From a virus: DNA of 64,000 nt. The stretch is taken from IMG/VR virus record IMGVR_UViG_3300024180_000002, positions 62,001 to 126,000 of that record, one strand, 5' to 3'. Shown piece after piece: positions 48,628 to 56,745 of the stretch (the first letter of the stretch is position 1; each line of letters starts with the position of its first letter). Position numbers and translations under genes: made by a program. Under the pieces are notes generated by a model. The model did no database searches. It had not been told where the DNA came from and saw only the letters and a list, made by a program, of their open reading frames with translations.

Positions 48628-49404
48628 TTAGTCGTCTAGATTACTTTTGTCGTATACTACTTCAAACTGATCAGTTCCAGCAAGCTCATAACCTGCAAGA
48701 GTTCCGTTCCAGTAAAGTGTATCTCCAGCATCTAAGTCAGAAGCAGGAACAGCAGTTGCACCACCGTCTCTTGAGAAATATACGTCTCCGTTTCTATCAT
48801 TATAAGATTCGTCAAGTGCTATACCGTTTAAGAATACTTGAACTGTTGAATCTTGGAAAGGAGTATACGTTAGTGTAAGTCCTGTTGATGAGTAATTACC
48901 TGAAGTTACAGCAGAGAACGAAGTCTGTGTGAATTCTTCTGGTTGAATTAGGTCTGTTGGCGACTGCGATGGTCTCCATGGAAGAACATGACCCACTGTT
49001 TCTGTTAATGCTTGTAAAACAGGATTGCTGTATGCAAAACCTGGATCACCAGTATTAACGTAATCTTCTAAAGTACCGTTACCTGAGTTATCTACAACGT
49101 AGAAATCTCCGGGAACTAACTGGTCCAATTTAGGCCATGCTGAAACGTTAATAGTTCCAACTTGCACAGCGATAAAATTGTCCGCGTCTACAATAGATTC
49201 GATGATTAATCTTCCTAGCTTGTTAGCAGTGCTTGAATCAGCTAACACCCATCTAGAACCCACATAAGCTATAACAACTCCAGCAGAAAAACCGTGGTCT
49301 TCCTGTGTGTAAGCTGATTTAAGCGAACCTGATTCAATGCTGGTGTTAATAAGATCAAGAGCAGCCTGTAAGCCGTCAATTTGCTTGATTTTAATTAATG
49401 ACAT
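48628..49404 (-). CDS. Fiber/adhesin protein with shared C-terminal module
   Basis: A 258-residue virion protein. The N-terminal 35 residues include IKQIDGLQAALDLINTS, a helix typical of fiber anchors, also similar in style to the start of the 590-residue fiber at 51604. The C-terminal 75 residues (VQVFLNGIALDES, then FSRDGG, then LYWNGTLAGYELAGTD) match the C-terminus of the protein at 53547, so two or three fibers carry a common terminal domain. It lies 20 bases upstream of the collagen-like gene, as a possible partner. A hairpin sits at the presumed 5' end of its message. Confidence 0.65.
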   Translation of the reverse strand: MSLIKIKQIDGLQAALDLINTSIESGSLKSAYTQEDHGFSAGVVIAYVGSRWVLADSSTANKLGRLIIESIVDADNFIAVQVGTINVSAWPKLDQLVPGDFYVVDNSGNGTLEDYVNTGDPGFAYSNPVLQALTETVGHVLPWRPSQSPTDLIQPEEFTQTSFSAVTSGNYSSTGLTLTYTPFQDSTVQVFLNGIALDESYNDRNGDVYFSRDGGATAVPASDLDAGDTLYWNGTLAGYELAGTDQFEVVYDKSNLDD

Positions 49405-49437
49405 GAATAGTTACATTTTTTTTTATTTATTTTAAAT

Positions 49438-49452
49438 GTGGAATAATTCCAC
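49438..49452 (-). promoter_or_regulatory. 5'-terminal hairpin of fiber transcript
   Basis: A perfect GTGGAA/TTCCAC stem with a three-base loop, six bases downstream of an ATATATAA box and 34 bases before the ATG. The same box-six-bases-hairpin layout occurs at 53405. It would lie at the 5' end of the mRNA and could stabilise it. Confidence 0.45.
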
Positions 49453-49458
49453 TCAATC

Positions 49459-49466
49459 TTATATAT
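49459..49466 (-). promoter_or_regulatory. ATATATAA box (late-promoter candidate)
   Basis: ATATATAA in the coding direction within TTATAATATATAAG, upstream of the fiber gene at 48628. The following hairpin begins where transcription from such a box would start. Promoter role inferred. Confidence 0.45.
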
Positions 49467-49523
49467 TATAAATTGATGGGATAAAGGTCCCAGAATCTAT
49501 AGTATAAGATATTATTTTACGTA

Positions 49524-50294
49524 TTAAAAATCCCACTTATCTGTAAAGTGACATCTTACGTATGTTGGTCGGTTCATTACTGCTCCGCCTTTATGATTTT
49601 CTCTGAATCTTACGTTGAAATCTGAATCTTCACTTACGTTACCCCAAGTATCTCTCCATAAAACAGATGCAGATGGTTTATGCATAAACAACCAAGGACT
49701 CATTACTACTAAACCTTCCTTTATTCTTGTTATGTTCCACTTTCCTTCAACATCTGGAAGTTCTTCACCATATTCTGTAGAATCTTCAAATGTTTTATCG
49801 TCTTTAAATTTCATTACTTCGTTATCGTACCAAGATCTGTTAATCCACCAATTAGCGTCAGGGTTTTTATTAAACTCTATCATTAGGTGTAGTGTATGTT
49901 CTTCTAATAACATATCGTCTGAATCCATATATGTAATTAAATTTCCAGTTGCGGCTCCTACTCCTACTCTACGAGGAAAACCTCTATAATATTTGTTGCC
50001 TTCTTCGTTTTGCATATATGTACTCATTTCTTTTGAGTTTCTAGAAACGTATATTAATCTTATGTTATCTTCAGTTTGAAAATGAGCATCATATAGTGAC
50101 TTTGTTTCCATGCAATTGTCTGCTACTATTATTAATTCACAGTTTTTATATAATTGATTTTGAAAACTCTGGACTGCTCTTAAAAATTTAGAATGTGAAT
50201 CTTTCCTAGATCCTGGATAATTACCAAGATATGATTGCATGATAATACTAATCTTTGGCTTTGCAGCCGCTTCAATTACTTCTTTTAATTCCAT
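49524..50294 (-). CDS. Family-2 glycosyltransferase
   Basis: A 256-residue GT2 enzyme. The start KISIIMQSYLGNYPGSRKDS is the nucleotide-binding strand. The DxD motif lies in LITYMDSDDMLLEEH near residue 120, with the usual R-R-V-G-V-G-A-A-T-G approach before it (about 106-115). Single domain, normal length. It lies 12 bases from a DUF2827-like glycosyltransferase, inside the fiber gene cluster, so fiber glycosylation is the natural inference. The leader contains TATAAATA, the exact T4 late box, at 50308-50315. Confidence 0.88.
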   Translation of the reverse strand: MELKEVIEAAAKPKISIIMQSYLGNYPGSRKDSHSKFLRAVQSFQNQLYKNCELIIVADNCMETKSLYDAHFQTEDNIRLIYVSRNSKEMSTYMQNEEGNKYYRGFPRRVGVGAATGNLITYMDSDDMLLEEHTLHLMIEFNKNPDANWWINRSWYDNEVMKFKDDKTFEDSTEYGEELPDVEGKWNITRIKEGLVVMSPWLFMHKPSASVLWRDTWGNVSEDSDFNVRFRENHKGGAVMNRPTYVRCHFTDKWDF

Positions 50295-50306
50295 TATTTA
50301 TTATGT

Positions 50307-51494
50307 TTATTTATATAGGTTTGTTGACCAGTCATATTCGTTTGATAGAGCATGTTTTCCTGGTTCAAAAATATTCTCTATTAGTTTTTTATATGTATCT
50401 ACGATGTTAGGATTTGTTGTAAGATATCTTGAAAGAACCTTTGTGCTTTTTGCTGTATATTCCTTTTCTATCTCATCATGATGATTTAATACATTCTCTA
50501 ACATCTTTGCAGCTGACACTGTATCGAATCCTTTATAATAATACCCTGCATCCTTTATCATTGTTGCGTTATGAACTAAAGGATATCCAAAATAAAGAGC
50601 GTCTAAATATGCATAGTTTAAAGGATTATCCCATTGATGTGAAAGAACTATATCCGTTTTCTCAGAAAGAAAATTAGTTACTGGGTACCTTGAGCACATT
50701 TTTAATTTACCGGAATGAGTTACATCTAAGTGTTTAATGGAACTAATAAAGTATTTACTAGATAATAATCTTTTACCACTTCCTACCCAAAATTCATTGA
50801 ACGCCTTTTTACCCTTTTTTCTGTATAGTTCTTCTACCATCATGATAAGAGGCATACAATATTTAACTACATTCATATTAGGTTCCATTGAAGATAGGTT
50901 CATATCTTCTGCATTCTTGCCTCCTTTATAGAATGCGTCTTTCATACCATTTCTGACGTTTTTAGAATTTTCTTCTTTTATAAACTTAGGACTCCATACA
51001 AATGGAACCACTTTAACCTTGTCAGCAGAAAGCCTTCCCATTGTTTGATAGTATGATCTATTTTGATATTCCTGCTGTGGAATAAACCATGCTTCATCGT
51101 GGCCATGCGTCCAATTACTTACAGATTCTTTAGAATCAAATAAGACTCTTTCCATATCTATAATATAATTATTACCGCAAAAGTATTTAATAATCTTAAT
51201 TTTAGGATTCTTTTTTCTAACGGCGACTGTTTGCTCGGTACTAAATGAAGTTCCTAGAAGTATTAATAAATCCGTTGAATTTACTTTATCTGCATATTTA
51301 TAAATAGGATATTTAGAAGTGTCCCAATCTACCTTTGACAGATCTTTAACTTTATTACTAGTGTCTAACGCATATACACTATGATCTCCTATTTCAGAAA
51401 GAGTTTCAATTAAATTTAATACATTTAATTTGATTCCATTTATCCAAAGAGATTCATTATCCTGTTGTAATCCTAGTGTAATTCCAATGTTCAT
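50307..51494 (-). CDS. DUF2827-like glycosyltransferase (GT-B)
   Basis: A 395-residue protein. I choose the ATG at 51494 (MNIGITLGLQ), because upstream in-frame codons run through the fiber terminator at 51531-51560. The N-terminal Rossmann part binds acceptor (GITLGLQQDNESLWINGIK), the C-terminal part has the donor-site pattern of DUF2827 proteins: VLSHQWDNPLNYAYLDALYF then GYPLVHNA near residues 310-340. Family members are nucleotide-sugar-dependent enzymes common in bacterial polysaccharide loci. Followed 12 bases on by a GT2. Acceptor unknown. Confidence 0.78.
   Translation of the reverse strand: MNIGITLGLQQDNESLWINGIKLNVLNLIETLSEIGDHSVYALDTSNKVKDLSKVDWDTSKYPIYKYADKVNSTDLLILLGTSFSTEQTVAVRKKNPKIKIIKYFCGNNYIIDMERVLFDSKESVSNWTHGHDEAWFIPQQEYQNRSYYQTMGRLSADKVKVVPFVWSPKFIKEENSKNVRNGMKDAFYKGGKNAEDMNLSSMEPNMNVVKYCMPLIMMVEELYRKKGKKAFNEFWVGSGKRLLSSKYFISSIKHLDVTHSGKLKMCSRYPVTNFLSEKTDIVLSHQWDNPLNYAYLDALYFGYPLVHNATMIKDAGYYYKGFDTVSAAKMLENVLNHHDEIEKEYTAKSTKVLSRYLTTNPNIVDTYKKLIENIFEPGKHALSNEYDWSTNLYK
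50308..50315 (-). promoter_or_regulatory. TATAAATA box before GT2 gene
   Basis: TATAAATA in the coding direction, identical to the T4 late promoter consensus, 13 bases before the GT2 ATG and overlapping the stop of the gene upstream. One exact match in AT-rich DNA could be chance. Confidence 0.3.
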
Positions 51495-51517
51495 GTTAAA
51501 CCGATATTTTGTTTTAC

Positions 51518-51525
51518 TATATATT
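51518..51525 (-). promoter_or_regulatory. AATATATA box before DUF2827-like gene
   Basis: AATATATA in the coding direction, 23 bases before the ATG and just downstream of the fiber terminator. A one-base variant of the GATATATA element. It supports the shorter start of the gene. Confidence 0.4.
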
Positions 51526-51530
51526 TTAAA

Positions 51531-51560
51531 TAAAAAAGGCTCCTCTTCCGAGGAGCCTTT
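51531..51560 (-). terminator. Strong Rho-independent terminator after coiled-coil fiber gene
   Basis: In the coding direction AAGGCTCCTC, a GGAA loop, GAGGAGCCTT and six T residues. A perfect 10-bp stem 44 bases after the stop of the coiled-coil fiber gene. Confidence 0.92.
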
Positions 51561-51603
51561 AATCAATTAAGCATTAAGCTAATAATTTAAACCGAAGTTT
51601 AGA

Positions 51604-53376
51604 TTATAGTTTTATACCCATAACTTGAACTTTGTCCTTAGCATCAACGTCATAAGCTAATAAGCCTGTGAAATCGATATCAGTTCCACCTGTACATCTG
51701 AAGTCAACGAATACACCGTTTACATAAACAGTTAAATCATCGTTAGTTCCGAATGCAACTGGCTGAGGTAAAGTAAATAAGTTAGTTGCAGTAAATACTG
51801 CAGTTTGTCTTAGGTACGTACCACCTTCTTCAACAGCTACTTCTAATGAATCGATAGATGCGTTTATAACATTTACCTCTCCGTTAGTTGTTGCTATCTC
51901 AGCAGCTAATTCAGCAGATAAAGCAGATTCAACAGAACCAGCTCTTGTGATTTCAGCAGCTAAGTCACCTTCAACACCTAATACTCTAGTGTCGATTGAA
52001 GTGATGTCACCAGCTAATTCACCGTCAACAACCTCTAAAGAATTAACTGAAGCAGTTAATAATAAGTTGTCAGCGTCGTTAGCGTCGATCTGTGCTTTTA
52101 ACTTAGCGTCTTCACCAGCTCTATCTTCTTTTTCTTGCTCGATAGCAATCGCTAGATTGTTATCAACAGCTTCTAAAGAATCGATAGATCTGTCTTGTGC
52201 GATTTGCTCAGCGTTAGTTGAAGCGATTTCAGCAGCTAAAGCAACTTCTAAAGAATCAACAGATGCGTCAGTTCTTACTACGAATGCAGCAAAAGCATCA
52301 TCATTTTCAGTATCAACAGAGTTGATTAAAGAAACGATTTCAGCGAATGAATCTTTGTCAGCAGTTGAAGCTTCTAAGATTGCATCGATTCTACCTTTTT
52401 CTGTAGCGATGTCAGATGCTAATTCACCATCAACAACCTCTAAAGAGTTTACAGATAATGTTAAGTTAGCGTTGTCTAAATCGTTAGCGTCGATTCTAGA
52501 ACCTAATGCTAAATCAGCAGCAGCTCTTAATCTTGCTTCCTCTTCGATAGAAGATGATAAACCAGCGTCAGCAGCTTCTAAAGAATCAATAGATGCGTTT
52601 TGAACAGCTTGCTCAGCAGCAGTTTCAGCGATCTCAGCAGATAATTCTGCAGATATCTTACCTTCCATTGCAGTTGCTCTGTCGATTTCAGCTTGTAAGT
52701 CACCTTCAACACCAGATACTCTAGTGTCTAATGAAGTGATGTTACCAGCAAAACCATTGTCAACAACTTCTAATGAATCGATAGATGCGTTAACATTGAT
52801 AAAATCAGCGTTAGTTGCAGCGATCTCTGCGTTTAAAGCAGCTTCAATAGCATTTTCTCTACCAGTTGCTCTTTCGATTTCAGAAGCTAAGTCACCTTCA
52901 ACACCTAATACTCTAGTGTCTAATGAAGTGATGTCACCTTCTAAACCAAGAATGTCAGAGTCATTGCTTGTGATTTGTCTCTGAAGATCAGCATCAACTA
53001 ATTCTAATGAATCGATTGACTTATCTGTTCTTAGTACGAATGAAGCGAATGCATTGTCATTTTCAGTATCAACTGCGTTGATTAAAGAAACGATTTCAGC
53101 GAATGAATCTTTGTCTGCTTCTGCAGAATCTAAGATTGCATCTACTCTTTCTTTTTCTGTTACGATCTCAGCCGATAAAGCAGTATCAACAGCTTCTAAA
53201 GAAGATACTTCACCTGCGATGAAAGTCTCTAAAGAGTTTACTGATGCGTCTACTGTATCAAATCCTTGTTTGATGTCCCATACGTTTGCAATTTTTACAT
53301 TGTCAGACGATACAACATTTGCCCATGTGATTGAACTTAGAAAGTCAGAAATTTGTTTTGAACGAATTTGTGCCAT
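51604..53376 (-). CDS. Long coiled-coil tail fiber protein with internal duplications
   Basis: A 590-residue acidic protein. Residues 1-45 are an anchor (MAQIRSKQISDFLSSITWAN). Residues about 45-520 are a heptad-type alpha-helical shaft built from repeats ending in (I/V)(D/N)SLE(V/A)VD. A 67-residue block (61-127) recurs at 312-378 with about 80 percent identity by eye (TADKDSFAEIVSLINSVDTE). The C-terminal 65 residues form a small beta head (LTVYVNGVFVDFRC) related in layout to the terminal module of the other fibers. A trimeric shaft with a receptor-facing head is likely. It has its own promoter, 5' hairpin and terminator. Confidence 0.8.
   Translation of the reverse strand: MAQIRSKQISDFLSSITWANVVSSDNVKIANVWDIKQGFDTVDASVNSLETFIAGEVSSLEAVDTALSAEIVTEKERVDAILDSAEADKDSFAEIVSLINAVDTENDNAFASFVLRTDKSIDSLELVDADLQRQITSNDSDILGLEGDITSLDTRVLGVEGDLASEIERATGRENAIEAALNAEIAATNADFINVNASIDSLEVVDNGFAGNITSLDTRVSGVEGDLQAEIDRATAMEGKISAELSAEIAETAAEQAVQNASIDSLEAADAGLSSSIEEEARLRAAADLALGSRIDANDLDNANLTLSVNSLEVVDGELASDIATEKGRIDAILEASTADKDSFAEIVSLINSVDTENDDAFAAFVVRTDASVDSLEVALAAEIASTNAEQIAQDRSIDSLEAVDNNLAIAIEQEKEDRAGEDAKLKAQIDANDADNLLLTASVNSLEVVDGELAGDITSIDTRVLGVEGDLAAEITRAGSVESALSAELAAEIATTNGEVNVINASIDSLEVAVEEGGTYLRQTAVFTATNLFTLPQPVAFGTNDDLTVYVNGVFVDFRCTGGTDIDFTGLLAYDVDAKDKVQVMGIKL
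52243..53196 (-). repeat. Internal duplication in coiled-coil fiber gene
   Basis: Two about 200-base blocks (roughly 52243-52443 and 52996-53196) encode nearly the same 67 residues and stay similar at DNA level (for example the shared AACGATTTCAGCGAATGAAT on the plus strand). Shorter 55-60-residue units lie between them. Points to fiber lengthening by unequal exchange. Confidence 0.75.
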
Positions 53377-53404
53377 ATTATTTATATAATTATTTTTTGC
53401 ACAC

Positions 53405-53420
53405 CCTACATTATTGTAGG
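53405..53420 (-). promoter_or_regulatory. 5'-terminal hairpin of coiled-coil fiber transcript
   Basis: A perfect CCTACA/TGTAGG stem with a four-base loop, exactly six bases downstream of an ATATATAA box (53427-53434), 28 bases before the ATG. Same arrangement as at 49438 although stem sequences differ, so the structure rather than the sequence is kept. Confidence 0.45.
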
Positions 53421-53426
53421 ATTGGA

Positions 53427-53434
53427 TTATATAT
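53427..53434 (-). promoter_or_regulatory. ATATATAA box (late-promoter candidate)
   Basis: ATATATAA in the coding direction within TTAATATATAATCC. The 170-base gap 53377-53546 holds only this box, the hairpin and AT-rich sequence; I see no gene there. Confidence 0.45.
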
Positions 53435-53546
53435 TAATACGTTTATTCGTGGGGGGTAAAAAAGTATATAATATCTTAATAAAATTAATTAAATTTTACG
53501 TATTTACGTTTTTACGTTTTTCTTATAATACTAAGATAATATATTA

Positions 53547-54773
53547 TTAAGAATAAGATTCGTAGAATAAAGAGACTCTATCTTCATCAGTGAGCTCATA
53601 TCCCGCGACTATCGAGTTAAAGATTAATTCATCACCTACTCGGATATCTTGGAATGTTCTAGCAGTAGTTCCTCCATCTGATGAAAAGTAACCATCTAGG
53701 TTTTTAGTTCCGTCTCCTAATGAAATAGAAATACCATTAATTTCAACGTCAATGTATTGGCCATCTTGCGGTGTAACCGATAATATGATTCCAGTTCTAG
53801 ATACATTTCCAGATGTATTATTTGGAATTAATTCTTTATCTAGTACTGTGCTAGATTTCTTACCTAGATCAGTTGAAGATAATGCTGAACCATATACATC
53901 TAGTTTAAATGAAACTTCGTCCGTAACTAGCCAATTATTTTTATATACACCAGGTCCTTCAGTCGACATTTCGTGAGATACTATAACCTGTATTGCATCA
54001 TCGATGTCGTCAATACATTCTCCAGAAGAACAGTTGATTCTGTACCAGTCTACTACATTAAAAATAGAATATTGAGCGGTATCGCTTCTGTTTATTAATG
54101 TAATCGTACCTTCAATTCCATCTTTATCTATTCTGTTAATTAAAAAGTTTTCTAAAACACTTACTCTAATTCCATCGTAGTCACTATTCATAAATGTCAT
54201 TTTAGTTACTAGACCAGGGGATCCTGAATCTAAAGATAAGCTTCCTTGTCCAATAGGAACTGAACCATCGATATGTTGAACTTTATAATATGGATCCATG
54301 GACGAAGATACACCTATTCCCGAACTTCTTTGAGTAGATTTATACAGAGAAGGATCGTGTCTGTTTTCATTAAATAAAATAGATCCAATTTCCATGTTAG
54401 GTAAAGAATAAACCTTAGTAGGTTCTATTCTAGAATTAGTCACTACTATGTTTACGTATATTTTTCCAGCAGGAAGATTTAATGTTTGTAGTTTTGATAA
54501 TTCAAATTGAAAAACAGCCTGTGTAGTTGGATCGTCATTTACTAATATAAGATCTCCTGAAACTCCGTATACTCTAGGCATTGAATATTGTGCGATTAAA
54601 TCAGACGATTCATCTAATAAATTCATAGTAAATGTAGAATATAGTGATGTATTAAGATTTCCACCTACCCTATCTCTATATAGTTTTACTGTGTAGACTT
54701 GTGAGTCTCCCTGTATAACATCTATTGTGTTATCAATATATCCAATAATATCTTCTTGCGTAACCTGTGGCAT
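53547..54773 (-). CDS. Tail fiber/baseplate appendage protein with shared C-terminal module
   Basis: A 408-residue protein. The first 130 residues look like the N-terminal domain of phage BppU-type baseplate proteins (IDVIQGDSQVYTVKLYRDR, then NLPAGKIYVNIVV), which hold other receptor-binding parts. The C-terminal 75 residues (IDVEINGISISLGDG, FSSDGGTTARTF, and IVAGYELTDEDRVSL) match the end of the protein at 48628. Between them is a beta-rich region with CSSGEC. A virion appendage that anchors or builds the fibers is the best inference. GATATATA box upstream. Confidence 0.65.
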   Translation of the reverse strand: MPQVTQEDIIGYIDNTIDVIQGDSQVYTVKLYRDRVGGNLNTSLYSTFTMNLLDESSDLIAQYSMPRVYGVSGDLILVNDDPTTQAVFQFELSKLQTLNLPAGKIYVNIVVTNSRIEPTKVYSLPNMEIGSILFNENRHDPSLYKSTQRSSGIGVSSSMDPYYKVQHIDGSVPIGQGSLSLDSGSPGLVTKMTFMNSDYDGIRVSVLENFLINRIDKDGIEGTITLINRSDTAQYSIFNVVDWYRINCSSGECIDDIDDAIQVIVSHEMSTEGPGVYKNNWLVTDEVSFKLDVYGSALSSTDLGKKSSTVLDKELIPNNTSGNVSRTGIILSVTPQDGQYIDVEINGISISLGDGTKNLDGYFSSDGGTTARTFQDIRVGDELIFNSIVAGYELTDEDRVSLFYESYS

Positions 54774-54799
54774 TTTTAAACTATTTTGTTTTTATAAAC

Positions 54800-54807
54800 T
54801 ATATATC
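54800..54807 (-). promoter_or_regulatory. GATATATA element upstream of appendage gene
   Basis: An exact GATATATA in the coding direction, 26 bases before the ATG of the 408-residue gene and 4 bases after the stop region of the gene upstream. Promoter role inferred. Confidence 0.5.
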
Positions 54808-54811
54808 TTGA

Positions 54812-55498
54812 TTAATTTGCTCTTAAATGATTGTAAAGCTTAAATTTTAATACTGGCAATACCCTTTCATTCATATCGAATTCTGAATTAACACTGCATC
54901 TAAAAAACCTATAATCAGAACTTTCATCTTGTACCTTTGTAATAAAAAGAGAAATTGCTCTTATATCATACACTGTTTCTCCTTCATATTTTAGATTTAA
55001 ATCTTTCCAGTTTTCTGTCAATAAAGAAGGAACTTTAAAAGAATATATTTGCATGATATCTTCAGGAGTTTTCACTAAAGCATATCCTAGTTTTTTAGTT
55101 CTTTTAATATCTGGAATTTCTGTAATGTTAATAGCCTTCTCGACTAATCTAAATACTACCCTTACATTTTTATGTATATCTTCTAATATATCTATAGCTT
55201 TATCACAAAGCTTATACATGTCTTCTATATGTTTATCTCCTTCTGGATATTCATATTCTAAAGACATTGTGTCAAGGTTGATTCCCTTGAGAACTCTTAA
55301 ATTAACGTCTATCTCCTCCTTCCTGTGCTTAATTTTATACATTTCAAGTAGATGATCTTCTACTTCATCGAGTATGGATATTAAGCCTCCATCTTTGAGA
55401 ATCTTATTAAAAGTGTTCTCAGCTGCTAAGAGTTTATAGTATTTTAATTCAAAATCATGAGGCTCGATAGTGAGCCAATTTGGATCTAATACATTCAT
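54812..55498 (-). CDS. Hypothetical helical protein
   Basis: A 228-residue protein, unrecognised. Residues about 20-110 are long charged helices (LISILDEVEDHLLEMYKIKH); the C-terminal third is beta-rich (KFKLYNHLRAN end). It lies between fiber and Clp genes and could be an assembly chaperone for fibers, but only position supports that. Confidence 0.5.
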   Translation of the reverse strand: MNVLDPNWLTIEPHDFELKYYKLLAAENTFNKILKDGGLISILDEVEDHLLEMYKIKHRKEEIDVNLRVLKGINLDTMSLEYEYPEGDKHIEDMYKLCDKAIDILEDIHKNVRVVFRLVEKAINITEIPDIKRTKKLGYALVKTPEDIMQIYSFKVPSLLTENWKDLNLKYEGETVYDIRAISLFITKVQDESSDYRFFRCSVNSEFDMNERVLPVLKFKLYNHLRAN

Positions 55499-55530
55499 GG
55501 AATATTTATCTAAAATTCCACGCGTGTATT

Positions 55531-55842
55531 TTATTTTTTAGAAGATGTCTTCTTTTTAGAAGCTTTTTTAGGTGGAGTTTGTTCGGTTGGAATAACTGCT
55601 AATCCCCATTGTAGAATAAACCACTGTGCTTCTTTCTCAGCTTGTTTGATGTCTAATCCTAATGTGTTAACAACAGTTTCTGTAATATGCTTTATAAACT
55701 TTTGCTCTTTTTCTTGAGTAGTTTTATATTCCATATACCATTGTGGATTGTCCTTAACATCATCATAGGTTACCCCATGATCTTTTAATTGATGATTGAT
55801 TAGCTCAATAAATAATTCTCTTTCAATGTCTCTGTTTCTCAT
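55531..55842 (-). CDS. Hypothetical protein with Lys-rich tail
   Basis: A 103-residue helical protein with Trp-rich positions (NPQWYMEYKT, AQWFILQWGLAV) and a basic C-terminal tail (PPKKASKKKTSSKK). It overlaps the 65-residue gene upstream by 4 bases. Tail suggests nucleic-acid contact; no family recognised. Confidence 0.55.
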   Translation of the reverse strand: MRNRDIERELFIELINHQLKDHGVTYDDVKDNPQWYMEYKTTQEKEQKFIKHITETVVNTLGLDIKQAEKEAQWFILQWGLAVIPTEQTPPKKASKKKTSSKK

Positions 55843-56036
55843 AATGATAGTATTGTAATTAGTGCATCCATATCCTGTAACCTAATCCATTCGTCATAGG
55901 TTAAAGAGATCATGGTGAAGTCTTTTGCCGGTGTATTTAAAAATTCAAACTCTTTCGTCGTCTCCGAAAAAGGATCACTTAATATCTTATTAAGAGAGTC
56001 TAAATCTTGCGTTTTTACGTAAATATGAATTTTCAT
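55839..56036 (-). CDS. Small hypothetical protein
   Basis: A 65-residue alpha/beta protein (KIHIYVKTQDLDSLNKILSD) that starts 12 bases after the stop of the ClpP gene and overlaps the next by 4 bases. Co-expressed with ClpP; unknown function, conceivably an adaptor. Confidence 0.5.
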   Translation of the reverse strand: MKIHIYVKTQDLDSLNKILSDPFSETTKEFEFLNTPAKDFTMISLTYDEWIRLQDMDALITILSL

Positions 56037-56048
56037 ATAATTTATATA

Positions 56049-56717
56049 TTAAGATTTCCCGATGATTTCGTCAATAATACCATAAGCTTTAGCTTCTTTT
56101 GCATTTAACCAAAAGTCTCTAGTCGCATCTTTCATTACTTCGTCAGCTGGTTTTCCACAATATTCTCCTAAAAGATTAAATAATTCTTTATTTACTTTTT
56201 GCCATTCTTTCCAATCTATTTCAGCATCTTGAATATTACCATTAAATCCACCAGAGGATTGGTGTAACATTGTAGTAGAATGTCTAAGTGAAGATCTTTT
56301 TCCCTTAGTTCCTGCTCCTAATAAAACAGAACCCATTGATGCAGCCATACCAGTATTTACTGTTTTAATATCTGACTTAATGTAATCCATAACATCAACC
56401 ATTGAAAGTCCACTTTTAACACTTCCACCTGGAGAATCAATATGCATCGTAATATCTGTTCCTCCAACTGAGTCTAAAAACATCAACTGTGCTTGAACAA
56501 TCGTAGACATATTATCATTAACAGGTCCTGCAACCCATAATAACCTATCCATCATTAATCTAGAAAAGATATCCATCTGAGTAGCTCTTAACTCTCTTTC
56601 TTCTAAGATATATGGAGTTAACGAGTTTTCAATCTGCTTCTCATAGTAATTTAATTTAGATGATGAAACATTATGATCACTCATCGCATACTTTTCAAAT
56701 TCTTTTCCGTAATTCAT
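56049..56717 (-). CDS. clpP: ClpP-like serine protease
   Basis: A 222-residue peptidase with the full Ser-His-Asp triad: Ser127 in NTGMAASMGS, His152 in MLHQSSGG, Asp201 in ATRDFWL. Spacings of 25 and 49 residues equal those of E. coli ClpP (97, 122, 171). The oxyanion strand MHIDSPGGSV is at 91-100. The N-terminus has about 30 extra residues compared with mature ClpP. It should form tetradecamers with an AAA+ partner; a matching ClpC-like unfoldase is encoded 2 kb away. Leader has a GTATAATA-like box. It could instead serve as a head-maturation protease, since some phages use ClpP-fold proteases for that. Confidence 0.92.
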   Translation of the reverse strand: MNYGKEFEKYAMSDHNVSSSKLNYYEKQIENSLTPYILEERELRATQMDIFSRLMMDRLLWVAGPVNDNMSTIVQAQLMFLDSVGGTDITMHIDSPGGSVKSGLSMVDVMDYIKSDIKTVNTGMAASMGSVLLGAGTKGKRSSLRHSTTMLHQSSGGFNGNIQDAEIDWKEWQKVNKELFNLLGEYCGKPADEVMKDATRDFWLNAKEAKAYGIIDEIIGKS

Positions 56718-56745
56718 ATAATTCTTTGTGTGTATTATTTTAATA

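Noticed and set aside
51495-51566. Longer N-terminus for the DUF2827-like glycosyltransferase
   Set aside because: The extra codons run through a perfect terminator stem and an ATATATA box; the conserved protein begins at 51494.
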